Source of the DNA: Carya illinoinensis
Taxonomy: Eukaryota > Streptophyta > Magnoliopsida > Fagales > Juglandaceae
Direction of reading: 5' to 3'
Length of the DNA stretch: 64,000 nt
NCBI RefSeq assembly: GCF_018687715.1
Contig: NC_056752.1
Coordinates: 12,663,501 to 12,727,500, forward strand
The notes under the pieces were generated by a model that was not told where the DNA came from, searched no databases, and saw nothing but the letters and a program-made list of their open reading frames with translations. How positions within the stretch are numbered: position 1 is the stretch's first letter; each line of letters begins with the position of its first letter. This document shows positions 12,746-24,057 of the stretch, in pieces. The translations under genes and the position numbers were made by a program.

Positions 12746-13641
12746 GGAGATTTGTTGAGGTCATGGAACATGTGGAATGTAGTGCAAATAAGAGTATATG
12801 TCAAAAGAGGAATTTATCCATTTTATTTAGTTGTTAAACCAAGGGAAAGATGTTAAAAGTTTTGCTAAAACACACACAACACATACCCGGAAGGCCTAGA
12901 AAGACTACATTGAGTCATTGTTGGTTGATTTACACTTCAATTGTTTGAGACTCTAATGAACCATATCCTAATGGCTTAGGAAGAAATCTGAAATGAATTA
13001 AATGAGAAAAGGGACAAGCCAGGGATCAAAAAATAAAAAATAAAAAATAAATAAAAAAAAGAGAAGAATCCTTTAGGTAGACTAGTGGTAAGGGCTGACT
13101 TGTGAAAGTGTGGGTAGGCGCACATTCATAGGCCCGATTCCCCCACTAGGAAATCTAAAAACATAAAATAAACAAAAATTACATTTGTGTAGTGGAAAAG
13201 GCTGCCTATTACCGTGGTCCTTACAAAAAAAAAAAAAAAGGAAGTAGGCGCCTTTCAAAGTGTAATAGCGTGAAAGCCGCCACTACAATGGTTTTGAATT
13301 AGAGTAAGACCATGTGGTTTTCTCAAGATTGGTTGTTGTGATTGAAACTGTTAATGTCTCTTGGTAGTCGATCTTGGAATTCTAACCCCATTTCCATGCA
13401 CTTGAAAGAAAGCAAGCTTTGTTACATGTAATTCCCTTGGTTGATTAACTAAATTGTGTATAAATCTCTCAGTTGATACAACATTCATATTAATCTATCT
13501 CCAGTGTTCTTAAACTCAACAAGTCTATTTCATAGCATGTGATTCTCGAACTTCTTTTGAAATTGTAGTTGGAAATCTCACCTTTGCATGAATTTATTCA
13601 CTTTATTTGCTAGAGTCTAGCAAAAAGCTAGTTGGGGGGTG
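12746..13641 (+). repeat. Second copy of the Athila 3' UTR with polypurine tract
   Basis: It is nearly identical to 9446-10323, beginning aaggagatttgttgagg. Differences are mostly in A-tract lengths. It ends in the polypurine tract gttggggggtg (13631-13641), adjacent to the 3' LTR. This tract would prime plus-strand synthesis. Confidence 0.85.
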
Positions 13642-15975
13642 TGATGAAGCGCTAAAATTGCATGATTAAGTTACTTAAGCGAACAAATTGTTTAATAAAA
13701 AATGATTTAAGTACTTAATTATGCAATAGATCACATTACTTGAGTCAATTGATAAATTCTGGAATTTTGGTGCTTAAAAAGATTTATAATGCAATTGTTT
13801 CACATGAAAATAAATATTTCATTTTTATTCCTCTCATAACAGGGATAGTTTGGGCAATACACAGCAAAGATATCATTCAAGTGTGAATGGAAAAATGCAG
13901 GCCAGCCTCATTCTGATAGCACTCACTACACATGCTGACCATTACACGCACCTCACATGCAATAAACCACACCAGCGCACACAAGCAAAAGAAACTCACT
14001 CGGACATCACATGCATACAGCCGGACTCACATGCAACACACACATGCAGTGGACTCACACAACACATGCAGAAAAACTCACACATGCAATGAACCTGCAG
14101 CAAAGAAAACGTGACAGCAACTCATACATGACAGCACCCACACCATTCACGCATGCAGGAACACATGCACTCATGCAGAACATAATGCACATGCAGCAGA
14201 CCATTCGGACATATGCAGAACACAATGCACATGCAGCAGACCATTCAGACATATGCAGAACACAATACACCTGCAGCAGACACTCAGACATGCTTTGACA
14301 GAACATGCACATGCAGCAACAGATTTATTCCCTCTTTTTCGAGTAGCTGGTGCAACAGGAAATCAATAGCATCACATGCATGACAGCAACCAATCATTCG
14401 GATCACACCAAGCAGCAGAAAGCATTCGGACAACACTCATTCACAATGCACATGCAGACCATTTACACAAGAAAAATTACATGGACAGCAACCACTCATT
14501 CGGACACATGCAGGAACACATGCAGACCAACATGCAACACACATGCAGAAAAGTGACACCAACTCACTCAAAAGCACACAGCCGGACAGCAGCCACTCAC
14601 ACACGCTGGATGTTGTTGGAAAGCAAGAGCATTTCAGACCTGAGGGATGGAAGACAGCTGGACGCACATGTTCTTCTGCACAATTTATTTCAATTAATCT
14701 TATGGAAGCACAGGAAGACAGCAGGTCTTATTCCCTTTGTCAGATCTACAATAGTACATGGATGTGCAGCAGGAGAAGAATGGGAGGCAGCAACATGCAC
14801 GTGCAGCAGCTGGAGATCAGCTATTTATTTAGCTGGAAGCAGCAGCAGCAAGGAGAGGAGTTCGGTAGCTTAGTTTAGGAGTTCTTAGTTTTTTTTTCTT
14901 TCTTTCATTTCGTAGAGTAGCTTAGCTTAGATTTTTATTTTCTTTCATGTGTTTTCTTTTTCGTTTAAGCTAGGAGTTGAGTAGCTTAGTTTGTATTTTT
15001 ATTTTCCTTCTTTTGTTTTAGTTTTTGCACAGCGAGTTTATCTTTCTTGCACTTTCTTTTGGTTTTTTCGTTCGGCTACAGCAGTAGCTTAGCTTGGAGT
15101 TTATTACTTTCTTTCATTTTCATTCAGTGTTGTAGCAGTTTTATTTTTATTTCATTTTCGTTTCAGATAGTATCTTTATTTTTATTTGGCTGTTTCTTCG
15201 TTTTATTTTTCATGGTTGCTCTTCATTCTATTTTCTGCAATTTACGTTTTAGTTTTTATTTTAGTGTTTGTTCTCCTGCGGGAAGTGGCAACATCTTTAG
15301 GATTTATCTCATTCGGATATTTTCTCAGATTTTGTCATGACTCAACTTAGATTTATTTTTATCACTAAAAACATCATGTGTAGCTAATTTTAGAAGCTTG
15401 GGTTGTGGAACGAAGCTTAATTTGTTTTGGATTCTAGATCGATGCAATATTTTGTTGTTAATTGTTGATTTTACTACGTTACTAGTCAGATTTAAATTGA
15501 AAATAGATTGCGGCTCTTGCTCTTATTTTGTTGTTGACGTAAGCCACAACAAAATCTTGAAAACTATCAAGGCCTCTCTCAGTTGTTTGTTAATGTGTGT
15601 TTGGCTAATAAGGTAGAGAATCCCTTAGAAAAAAAAATATTGCAAAACTTGAGCATAACTTTTTATCTTCTGTTTATCAATGCCTTGACTGGATTGTTAA
15701 TCGAGAAAATTATCTAGAATCCGAAATAAAGAGAGTCTCATACACAACCCAAGTGTTCGTTAATTTGTTTTCTTTTAGAAACTCTAATTTCAATTTCGAT
15801 TATCTTTTTGCATTGCATTTGAATTTTATTTTCATCTCTCATACTTGATCCATTTGTTACTCACAAATCTCTTATACGCTTTGATAACCCATTGTCCCTG
15901 TGGAATACGATCCTGGACTAATCCTTGATACAACTTGACACTTCTACACTTGGAAGCACATTTCACCACGAGTCA
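13642..15975 (+). repeat. 3' LTR of the Athila-type element
   Basis: It starts TGATGAAGCG, ends CACGAGTCA, and is 2334 bp. It pairs with 1165-3526. Substitutions are scattered along the length, so the insertion is not brand new, but the pair is far closer to each other than to the internal LTR. Confidence 0.9.
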
Positions 15976-15980
15976 CTAAA
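15976..15980. repeat. Right target-site duplication (ctaaa)
   Basis: Identical to 1160-1164. Together they show that the whole 14.8-kb block is flanked by one insertion's duplication. Confidence 0.85.
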
Positions 15981-16830
15981 CAGTGGCATATTAGATTCCA
16001 TTGAGCCATTATCTCGAATGCATTTAGGATAATCACACAAAATCGCCGCATCTATGTAAAGCAGTCCAAGAAGAGTTTCATTCTATTGTCATTAAGAAAT
16101 GGCTTCAAATTGGCTGGAAATAAAAAGTAGATGTTGTTACTAGTAAGAAGTGGTCATCTCTCAACTTTAAGATGAAAAACATGGGTGAACCTGAATACAT
16201 TTTGAGGGTTAAGACATATAGAGATCATTTAAAGAGACTTCTATGTCTATTTCAATAAACTTACATAAAGAAGGTTATTGAGCACTTCTAAATGAGTGAT
16301 TATAAACCAACTCATTTTGCTAAAGCAAGAGCTTATGCCAAAAAATGTGTCTTAAGACTCCAAAAGAACTAGAGAAGATTACTCATGTTCACTATGCTGG
16401 CACTGTTGGTTGCCTGACATATGCAATAATGTGTACTCAACTAGATATATGATATACAGTTGACTTGGTCAATAGATTCAGATCTAACCCTGGACTGGCT
16501 TATTAGAAAGCCATCAAGAGGATTTTAAGATATCTCAAAGGGATTGCAGACTATGTATTGTGCTATCAAGGTTATGGTGAAGGTTATGGTGATGCTAAAC
16601 ATTAAGGTTATGACGAAGTACATAGCATGCTTAGCAGAAGAGGAAACTGTTTCATTGAGGAGTTTCCTTCAGCACCTAGACATCAACATCATACTTTTGA
16701 TCCAGTGACCATTTTTGTGACAGCATAGTTGCTCTTGCATATGCTTATGACTAAAAGTATAATACAAGAACCAAGCATATTCATATCCGATACCACTACA
16801 TCAGAGAAATGATATCACATAAGAAATTAT
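15981..16830 (+). pseudogene. Ty1/copia remnant, end of reverse transcriptase and RNase H
   Basis: This continues the element seen at 1-1159. Pieces read KMKNMGEPEYILRVKTYRDH (16170-16225), IRKPSRGF-type text from the RT/RNase H junction, YIACLAEEETVSLRSFL (about 16620-16670) and the RNase H end RTKHIHIRYHYIREMI (16770-16815). Many stops and shifts are present. About 100 bases after the gypsy insertion (15981-16080) are not clearly alignable by eye. Confidence 0.8.
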
Positions 16831-17713
16831 ATCACATAAGAAATGATACCACTACATTATTTGTTTTCAATTGACAAAATAATGTAAACCTTCATTTGAG
16901 ATATTAAATTATTAATCCAATATGACATTTTCTTATCTTTATCATATGTCATGACATACACACACACACATTAGGTATGTTAATAGGCTTAGATCGGCTC
17001 ATTCACACGAACAATCACCTTTGGCGCTACAAAATGGTAGCTAGTAAAGATGAGACATTGTGTCTCTCGAGTTTATCCAAAAAGGGATAAGTTTCATGAC
17101 ACAAAAGATATGTCACCTTAATTGGAGCTAAGATGGGGTTCATCATATTTAAGAGGATTGTTGTGGACACCCCCACAATCCATGTAGCCTATAAATAGCT
17201 AGATGTAAGACCTTTTTTGGCACTTTGGAGATGAGCAAATAGAGAGACTCGGGTTAGACACAAAAATGGCCTTTGGACTAAGATATGTATTATGTTTTAT
17301 ATGGACATATGCTCTTTGAAGAAAAGAAATCCACCATAGCACGTATTTCATACTAAATGTGCTTATTCTACCAAATGTGGAATCGGGTGAATTGTTCCCT
17401 ATTTTTTCACTATGTGAGTCCCATTCTTACTTTTTTGGTTCCCGTCTTGACCTTTGATCATATCATAACATAGAGGTTCTAATATTTGATACTCTAGCAT
17501 ATTGACTATGATCGTGAATGATAAAGTCTAAAGAGACATTGCTGTGAAAATGGTTGGACTAAAGTTGAATGGCATTAGAGAGAAGGCAAGGCTATTCGAC
17601 ACCGCATCCCTGGCTATGTTTGTTGACGTCAAAATTTGGCATTGCAATGTAGTATTGACAAAATTTGTAAACACATTGTGATGGTTCAAAAGTAATAAAG
17701 CATAATTCTACTG
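16831..17713 (+). other. Probable decayed 3' LTR of the copia element, then unassigned DNA
   Basis: No gene is seen. After the RNase H end there is a short CA run (16955-16968) and then tgttaataggc. A TATA box (tataaata, 17190-17197) sits in a context typical of an LTR promoter. The matching 5' LTR is outside the window, so the LTR assignment is inferred from position. Bases 17530-17713 hold nothing recognisable. Confidence 0.4.
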
Positions 17714-17887
17714 GTTTGGATTCAGAGATGAGATAGGATGTGATGGTTTTAGATGAAAGTTAAATAAAATATTATTATTATTGTTTTGAGATTTGAAAAA
17801 GTTAAATTATTTATTATATTTTGTGTGAAAATTTAGAAAAGTTGTAATGATGAAATGAGATGAAACACTTTTTGAATCCAAATAAGG
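17714..17887. mobile_element. MITE with TTTGGATTCA inverted ends
   Basis: About 174 bp, beginning ggtttggattcagagatgag and ending gaatccaaataag, so the ends are inverted copies of TTTGGATTCA. The interior has the runs gagatttgaaaaagtt and gaaaagttgtaatgatgaaa. A related but worn sequence lies at 31080-31345. No ORF. Confidence 0.65.
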
Positions 17888-18019
17888 CTTGATGCTTGGT
17901 TAAATGTGATTGAATGAGTTTAGGGCATAAGAGACACTTTACGGATATTGATATGTTGATCTTTTCTAGTAGAGACTTAGTATAGTGCGCCCACACATTT
18001 ATTTCCAATTATACTCGGT

Positions 18020-18848
18020 AGGGTTGTAAAAATTAACTGGAAAGCCAGACGACCCAGTGGAACTAGTTTGGTCCGAGACTAGTTCTCTTAGTTCCAAAAT
18101 TGGCTCGTACCGGTCTGGTTCCTGTTCTATACTTTTTAGGACAGGACCAAACCGGTTCGCTATATTATATATTTTAAATTAATTTTTTTAATATTATATA
18201 TAATATTTTTTGTATTATATATAATAATATAAATTATAATTATATATAAGATAATGTTATTATAATTTATAACATGAAATTTTAATCTTAAATATAAAAA
18301 TTTATTTGATCATATGCTTTAATCATAAAATATATATATTAATAACATTTTATGGCTAATAAATTCTCAATATATTCTTTTTGATAAGTACATTACTAAA
18401 TTAATAATACTAATATACATTAGTATATAATATATATTAATCACAATTTATCTTTTATGGCCTAATACTAGTAGTCTAATACTATAGTACTATTAGTAAT
18501 ATATTTTAAGTTTATATATAAATTTCTATATAAATCACTATACTAAATAATTATTTATGAAATAATGATATAGTAATACTAATACTATCACTATTAATGA
18601 TATAGTTATAATAAATTAAATTACTACAATAAATACTAATATATAGTTATTCTAATCACTATAACTAATACTAATATATATACTAATACTATTAAAATGG
18701 AGAACCGGATCGAAACCGGTAAAACCGAAGATATTGGTTTAGGAAGATAACCAGTACATGATCAGTTTTTGAAAATACACCGGTGCATACCGGTTTGGTC
18801 TCAAATTATGTCCAAAATTAGACCAAACCGGACTACTTACACTCCTAT
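18020..18848. mobile_element. Non-autonomous hAT-type element, 8-bp target duplication
   Basis: The 829-bp element starts AGGGTTGTAA and ends TTACACTCCTAT (inverted: ATAGGAGTGTAA), flanked on both sides by the exact 8-bp tactcggt (18012-18019 and 18849-18856). Eight-bp duplications and (C)AGGGxxGTAA ends are hAT hallmarks. The terminal 150 bp on each side are rich in ACCGGTTTGGTC-like motifs in opposing orientation; the centre is almost pure AT. No transposase ORF, so it would need a partner enzyme. Confidence 0.75.
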
Positions 18849-18856
18849 TACTCGGT

Positions 18857-20140
18857 GATTGTATGACCTATTTGCTTGTATGTTAGAAAAAGGTAGGACA
18901 CCCATAAGGGCATGCCCCTCTCCATTTTTTTTCCCAAGAGTATAACGCTTGGGATTAAGGCAATAATGGGCAAGCCGTATGTTGGCAAATAAAACCCCTT
19001 TGTTTAAGGGATTTTGGGTACATATGTTCAGTTGCCTAAGGATTAGGAAAGTAGTAATAGATATAAGTCTCAAATAAATAAGTCTTGTATAGGTCTTTTG
19101 TAAAAAAGTGGATCACACTAAAAAAAATAGTTTTTCTTTACACTTTTTTAAGGTAGGGTAAACCTTTTTTCAAAAGTTTGTACAAGACTTGTCTGTTTAG
19201 GACTTATATAAATCATTTTTCCTTAGAAAATAATATTATCTCTCAAGAAAATTGTATTCTCTCTTGAAAAAAACATATGGGTTGTGAGTTATTTGAGTGT
19301 CTCTAATTTATTTACATAGTGCACTCAACTGTTGGGTGAATATGAACTCGAATCGATTGGAGACTTGTACATTGGATTCACTCGTAGAACAACTACAAAG
19401 ATTTAACTTGAGGTAATCATTCAACTGTACCCTAACAATTTTTTCTAACAGAGGTCCTAAAAATTTCAAACCTTACATTTTAAAAAAGAGAAATGATATT
19501 GCAGTCTAAGGTATTCAAGCCGGCCCACTCTTTTTGAAAAGAGTGGATAAATCTATAATTCACAAGAAATAATTATTTTTTAATAGTAGCCTCTACTTTT
19601 TTTAAAAGGATCAATACGAGACTTGCATACTATATAACTATATCTAATATTACACTTTAAAAAAAAATTGTAAAATATTTTTTCCTCTCAATAAGATTTA
19701 AACTAACACTTCTATCCATAAACACAAACAAAACAGAGAGCATGATTTATCGAATGAAGAACGTAGATACAAAAAAGCAATAGAAAAACAAAGTTTTGCG
19801 GTGAAAAATGAAATACGATTAATCGAATGCTCGGGACCTTTGTCGCGATCTAAATTTGGGCCTCACAATTGAATACACATATACCAAAGCGGGCTAGAAA
19901 AAATTCATATAGGGTTTTTCTCAGCAAACAAAGTGATAAAGTTCATGTTTTTGCATATAAATTGTTAACTTCGAGCTAAATGCAAAGGCCTTGATGCTTG
20001 GACTCGTATTTTCAGAGAGGTGCAGAATAATTTTGGCCCAGCAAAACAAAATGGCTAAGTTCAAAGCCCATGATTGCAACAGAAGTTAAGAGGATTAAAG
20101 CCTTCGTATCAAGGTCGTGGACAATTAACGCCTAGGGTTT
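18857..20140. other. Intergenic DNA without recognised genes
   Basis: Apart from the MITE at 19061-19210 and a weak MITE-like stretch near 19489-19660, nothing coding is visible. The sequence is AT-rich with many short repeats. Confidence 0.5.
19061..19210. mobile_element. Hairpin-type MITE
   Basis: The first 40 bases (atataagtctcaaataaata..., with cttgtataggtcttttg) match the reverse complement of the last 40 (tatataagtcctaaacagac..., with cttgtacaaacttttg) with several mismatches. No ORF. A sequence with similar ends lies near 28573-28722. Confidence 0.55.
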
Positions 20141-20158
20141 AGTTTTGTATTCCATCTT

Positions 20159-20681
20159 TTTTTTTTTTTTTTTTTTTTTTTTGAAAAAAAAGATAAATAT
20201 CATTAAACTCAAAAAGGAATACATTCTTTGTCACTTAAAACAAACGACATAATCTCACTTGGCCCCTCTTCCATCCAGACTGCTTCAGAAATTAGAAACT
20301 TGGCATATTGAGCAGCAGCATGAGCAACATGATTTGCCTCTCTCTTTGCAAACCTTACCCTCCAGGTAGTCTGCCTTGCTAGTAGAAACTGAATGTCTTC
20401 AATCAACTGTCCCTTCCACGAGCAGTCTACATGTTGTCCATTGATACTATCAACCACCTGCTTAGCATCACCTTCAAAAATAACATTTGATATCCTCAGA
20501 TCATGGCATAATTCCATGACCCGAATGAGAGCATAACACTCTGCATGAAAAACAGAAGGAACATATGCCCTTGGAGCAGAAAGCAAAATCTCTGCTTCTC
20601 CCCTAGAATCTCTCAACACTCCTCCAATTCCCATAGTATTGTTATTTTTATCAAATGCTGCATCAAAGTTGAACTTATAGC
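20159..20681 (-). mobile_element. 5'-truncated LINE with 18-bp target duplication
   Basis: A T-run at 20159-20182 (poly(A) tail on the minus strand) begins the insertion. The 18-bp agttttgtattccatctt flanks it exactly at 20141-20158 and 20682-20699. This is the signature of target-primed reverse transcription by an L1-type LINE. Only the last 0.5 kb of the element is present. Confidence 0.88.
20209..20680 (-). pseudogene. LINE RNase H domain fragment
   Basis: The minus-strand frame is open from the truncation edge to 20209. It encodes the C-terminal RNase H domain of a plant LINE ORF2 (RVT_3 type). The acidic residues are visible: D in FNFDAAFD (upstream of the first ATG at 20634), E in HAECYAL, D in FEGDAKQVV, and the late REANHVAH motif. 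A complete ORF2 would be over 1000 residues, with endonuclease and RT upstream; those are missing. The intact frame suggests a fairly young insertion. It has no promoter and is probably not expressed as a gene. Confidence 0.85.
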
Positions 20682-21291
20682 AGTTTTGTATTCCATCTTG
20701 GTTATAATTCTGTTTAGATATCAGAATGATATATTTTGGTATTGGTATTTTCTAGGATTATGTATATATATTTTATAAAGAATTGATAAATTATAGAATA
20801 AATATATGTATATATGTATGTGTATCATCCGTGCATGTATATTTAAGATTTGACCATTTATACAATGGATATATGTTGAAAACCATAAAAAAATTGAAGG
20901 AAAAGATATTGTTGTTAAAAGATAATATTAAAAAAATCACAAATTAACTTGAGTTGAGATATACACAAAATAAGAAGAAAAAAAAATAGAAAAGTACTGA
21001 TTTGTATACATACCCTAAAACAACATCTAGCATTATTCTAAAATTAACAATGAGGGGATAAAAAAGGAGAATGAAACAACATACTTAAAGCTACAAAAGT
21101 TTAAAATTATAGAAATGCCATTCAAATTTTAAAATTACAAAAATGTCTGCAATCGAAGTTTATCAGAATGGAATGCAAATTCAAGTTGAAATAGGTTGGA
21201 ACGTGGAACGAAATAGAACGGGAAGGGTATGGCGTACCCGTTCCAACACCGGAATTGAATAGAAATGAATCTATGCGTAGGAGACTTCGGT

Positions 21292-21452
21292 CTCGTTTAG
21301 TTAAACAAACTATTTTATCTCATTTAGTTATATAATTTGTTCAAACTCGCACAAAAAATATAATAAAAAAATTAATTTTTTAAATATCAAAATAAAAATA
21401 ATATTTTATTCAAATTTTAATTAATTTCATCTCATCTATATAACTAAACGAG
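21292..21452. mobile_element. MITE with CTCGTTTAGTTA ends
   Basis: It begins ctcgtttagttaaac and ends ataactaaacgag, a perfect 12-bp inverted repeat, with an AT-rich centre of about 135 bp. No ORF. Confidence 0.7.
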
Positions 21453-21700
21453 TTTTTGTGGTATGCTCTATTCAGATCTAATGCTCAAACAGTTAAGTGC
21501 AAAGAATCTTTATAAATTGCCATTAGACTGGGGTAATTTTCTTTAAACTAATCAATGATGCTAATGCAGTACTTGTGAAAAATTCTCTATCAAGAACTTG
21601 TGCACCCTTGAGATGAATCAGGATTTTGTTCCTGGGCAACTTAATCTAATAATTAAAGAAAAAAAGGTTGACAATTCAGAATGAGTTTAAATTATAATTT

Positions 21701-21736
<36 letters not shown>

Positions 21737-22222
21737 AGAATGAGTCATTCCCTTTCAAGCTAGTGAGAAAACCATCGTACCTCCATATGATCCGATGAAG
21801 ATCATCAAGATAAACTCTAAATTAAGCAAAAGGACATATGGAATCTTTCCAAAACAAAGAAGTCTGAAAACAGATGGAATATTGAACAGAGAAAAGTGAT
21901 CAGGATACTTAATTAGAAAGCGTTAACCTGCCATTTATTTTTCTTTTAAAAAAAAAAAAAAGAAAAAGAAAAAAGGACTTATGTTCTCTGGAGGATGGAT
22001 GTGATGTTGGCCGGCCGATGCTTTCGGTTCGCTAATCACCCCGGCCCGTACGCATGATTAATTGATCGAAATTATATATATCACTCAATGGCGTCGTCCT
22101 TCTTTATCATGATTAATTACAGAGTAATCACCGACGTTTAATCATGCACTCATAGTCTCACCACAACATTGAAAGCTTTTACTGCATATAAAATAAGAAA
22201 ACTCGCTTCAAAATAAGCTTTT

Positions 22223-22380
22223 TCGACTATTTTGAATCGCCACAAAGTGATCGCAATAGACGTTTTGATCTTAAATATTACATTGCGGCGAGATGATAAC
22301 CCGACAATTTATTATATATGCGGATTAGATGGAGGAGTTCAAAAAATGGTATCTTTTTGAGGCGATTTTAAAATAGCCGG
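22223..22380. repeat. Imperfect inverted repeat, possible MITE remnant
   Basis: cgactattttgaatcgcc at the left pairs with the reverse complement of ggcgattttaaaatagccg at the right. The ends beyond this are not clear, so the family is unknown. Confidence 0.4.
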
Positions 22381-22578
22381 AATTACCGTAATTAATTAGC
22401 TTTTCCCATTGATTTGTACGTTGTTGCTTGTTTGAGTCTTCTTTTTTTGCGCTTTTAAAAGATTTCTTAGAGGAGCTTTAAAATCAGTACGTATATAGTT
22501 CAAAACCTAATCCGACAGTATGATCTGCATATTTTTGATGTTTTATATATGTTGTGGTAAAAGAAAAAATATTAGGAA

Positions 22579-22700
22579 CAGTTACTATTCATCACTGTAC
22601 ACCACACACCTTATAAAAAATATCTATATATTTTATAAAAAGCATCTTTACATTCTATAAAAACTTATAAATATGTGGTGTGCAACATGAATAGTGGCTG
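22579..22700. mobile_element. Short MITE
   Basis: The left end cagttactattcatcactg and the right end catgaatagtggctg are inverted copies, extended by acaccacacac and gtggtgtgc. About 120 bp, AT-rich middle, no ORF. Confidence 0.6.
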
Positions 22701-22861
22701 ATATATAATAAATCCCATGGTAAAATCTTATTACCCAAAAGTTTAACTAATTGTCTGAGAAAGATACGGTTCGTGACCATTACTTACAATGGACTCAAAC
22801 TGAAATTGACTGGCCGGAACCTAATAGTTATATGATTATCCCGTCCTGATAACATCTCATA

Positions 22862-23167
22862 TGTTATAAAATCATGAAAATAGATAGAGAAATTCAAAGA
22901 TAGATAGAGAGCTCAGAAACGTTGAGAGAGAACGAGAGAGAAAATTCTCTTATTGATCTGTTATTAAACTGATAAATTCCTTAAAGGATACGGCGATATA
23001 TATAGGAGTACAAAGGGAACTATGCTAGCTTACTATGCTAGTACTATGTTGACACTATGCACTGTGCATATGTCGGCCATTTACTATGTCAGTACTATGC
23101 TAGCACTTGCACTATGCATTTGACGACTAGATAAATGTGGTCATACAATTCAAGATAGTTTATAACA
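22862..23167 (-). repeat. LTR (3' side of the minus-strand element)
   Basis: 306 bp; pairs with 28230-28538 with few differences. It contains a TATA-like ctatatatatc on the minus strand (about 22994-23004) and several ctatgctagtactatg short repeats. Confidence 0.88.
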
Positions 23168-23179
23168 CTTCCCCTTTGG
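23168..23179 (-). other. Polypurine tract of the minus-strand copia element
   Basis: cttcccctttgg on the given strand reads CCAAAGGGGAAG on minus, immediately before the 3' LTR. Confidence 0.75.
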
Positions 23180-23399
23180 ATGACCATATTTAAAGAATAT
23201 GCCTCGTTAAAACCTTGCCAAGGAAAAACCCTGTGGGAAAAAACCAATGGCGAAGGAAAAATAGTACAGTATTCATGTGTATCGCCGAGTGCTTTATGAT
23301 TGCCTCATTAAAACCTTGCAAAGGAAAACCCAGTAGGATAAAACCTTAGCGAAGGAAAAAGAGTACAATCAGCACAAGTCTTCAAGACATTACTTCCCC

Positions 23400-23625
23400 T
23401 GAAAAGTGCATGATAACAGGTCTTCAAACCTCCGCATTCCAATGTTCTGCATAATCTTCTTAAATGTTGAAGTTCGTAATGCTTTAGTGAATAAATCTGC
23501 CAGATTTTTACTTGACCGTACCTTCTTGATATCAATTTCAACTTTCTTCTCATGAATTGCAATGATCTTCTTGTGTGTATCTGAAAGATAACTCGCATCT
23601 GTACATCCAACTAACTGTGGACTTG
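23400..23625 (-). pseudogene. Copia RNase H C-terminal remnant
   Basis: The minus strand reads LVGCTDASYLSDTHKK, then a jump to EKKVEIDIKKVRSSKNLADL, FTKALRTSTFKKIMQNIGMR and RFEDL, the typical end of Ty1/copia RNase H. About 60 residues expected between SDTHK and the EID stretch are missing. Everything upstream in pol has been lost. This fragment fixes the orientation of the element. Confidence 0.8.
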
Positions 23626-23936
23626 ATCCATGTTGATAAAATAATCACAATGGATCTTTCTGGTCATCACTACTCTTCTGGAGTTGTACTCTTCTGGAGT
23701 TCTTGTAAATAACACAGTTAGTGGAGAATTCATCAATATTAAACCGCTAACCTCATTTTTTAATAAAAACGGTGGCCAGCCTTTTTAAGATCAGACAAGC
23801 ACCGCGGATTTTCAACTCCTCTGTAGGTGTCAGGCGTGCTGTCAGGCACCGCAGCTGTCAGGCGCCGCAGAGCTATGAAGCTATATTCCATCTCTTTTCT
23901 CTTACTTCACGAGAGATGCTGTATCATAATTTTCTC

Positions 23937-23944
23937 TATAAAAG
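23937..23944 (+). promoter_or_regulatory. TATA-like box ahead of the internal plus-strand ORF
   Basis: tctctataaaagagat lies 114-121 bases upstream of the ATG at 24058, followed by a C/T-rich leader. It points opposite to the retroelement's own transcription. Confidence 0.45.
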
Positions 23945-24057
23945 AGATATTCAGCTCATCTTCATTCGCATCTCATCTTCTTCACTTTTCTGTAATCATA
24001 CTGCATTTTTACTCTGCAATTTCTTTCTGCATTGTTATCCTGCAATCTCTCTCTGCA

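Larger units (their letters stand above)
1165..15975 (+). mobile_element. Athila-type Ty3/gypsy LTR retrotransposon, composite and decayed
   Basis: The element is 14.8 kb, bounded by near-identical TG...CA LTRs (1165-3526 and 13642-15975) and a 5-bp duplication. Order: LTR, tRNA-Asp primer site, gag, aspartic protease, reverse transcriptase, RNase H, integrase, long non-coding 3' part, LTR. Integrase last is the gypsy order. The tRNA-Asp primer site and the protein type (gag with PGMIPLLPHFHG, protease with DLGSSVNLLP) point to the Athila lineage. No env-like ORF is seen after integrase. The 3' half is abnormal: an additional divergent LTR (10324-12620), a reversed 100-bp piece of the 3' UTR, then a second 3' UTR. 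The element sits inside an older copia element in the same orientation. It cannot be autonomous now because gag-pol carries several stops and frameshifts. Confidence 0.9.
20700..22861. other. Intergenic DNA with short repeats
   Basis: No credible gene. It includes a (TA)n tract at about 21703-21736, an A-tract at 21949-21975, and three short inverted-repeat elements listed separately. Confidence 0.5.

Noticed and set aside
19489..19660. MITE-like stretch
   Set aside because: The ends do not pair convincingly and no duplication is seen.
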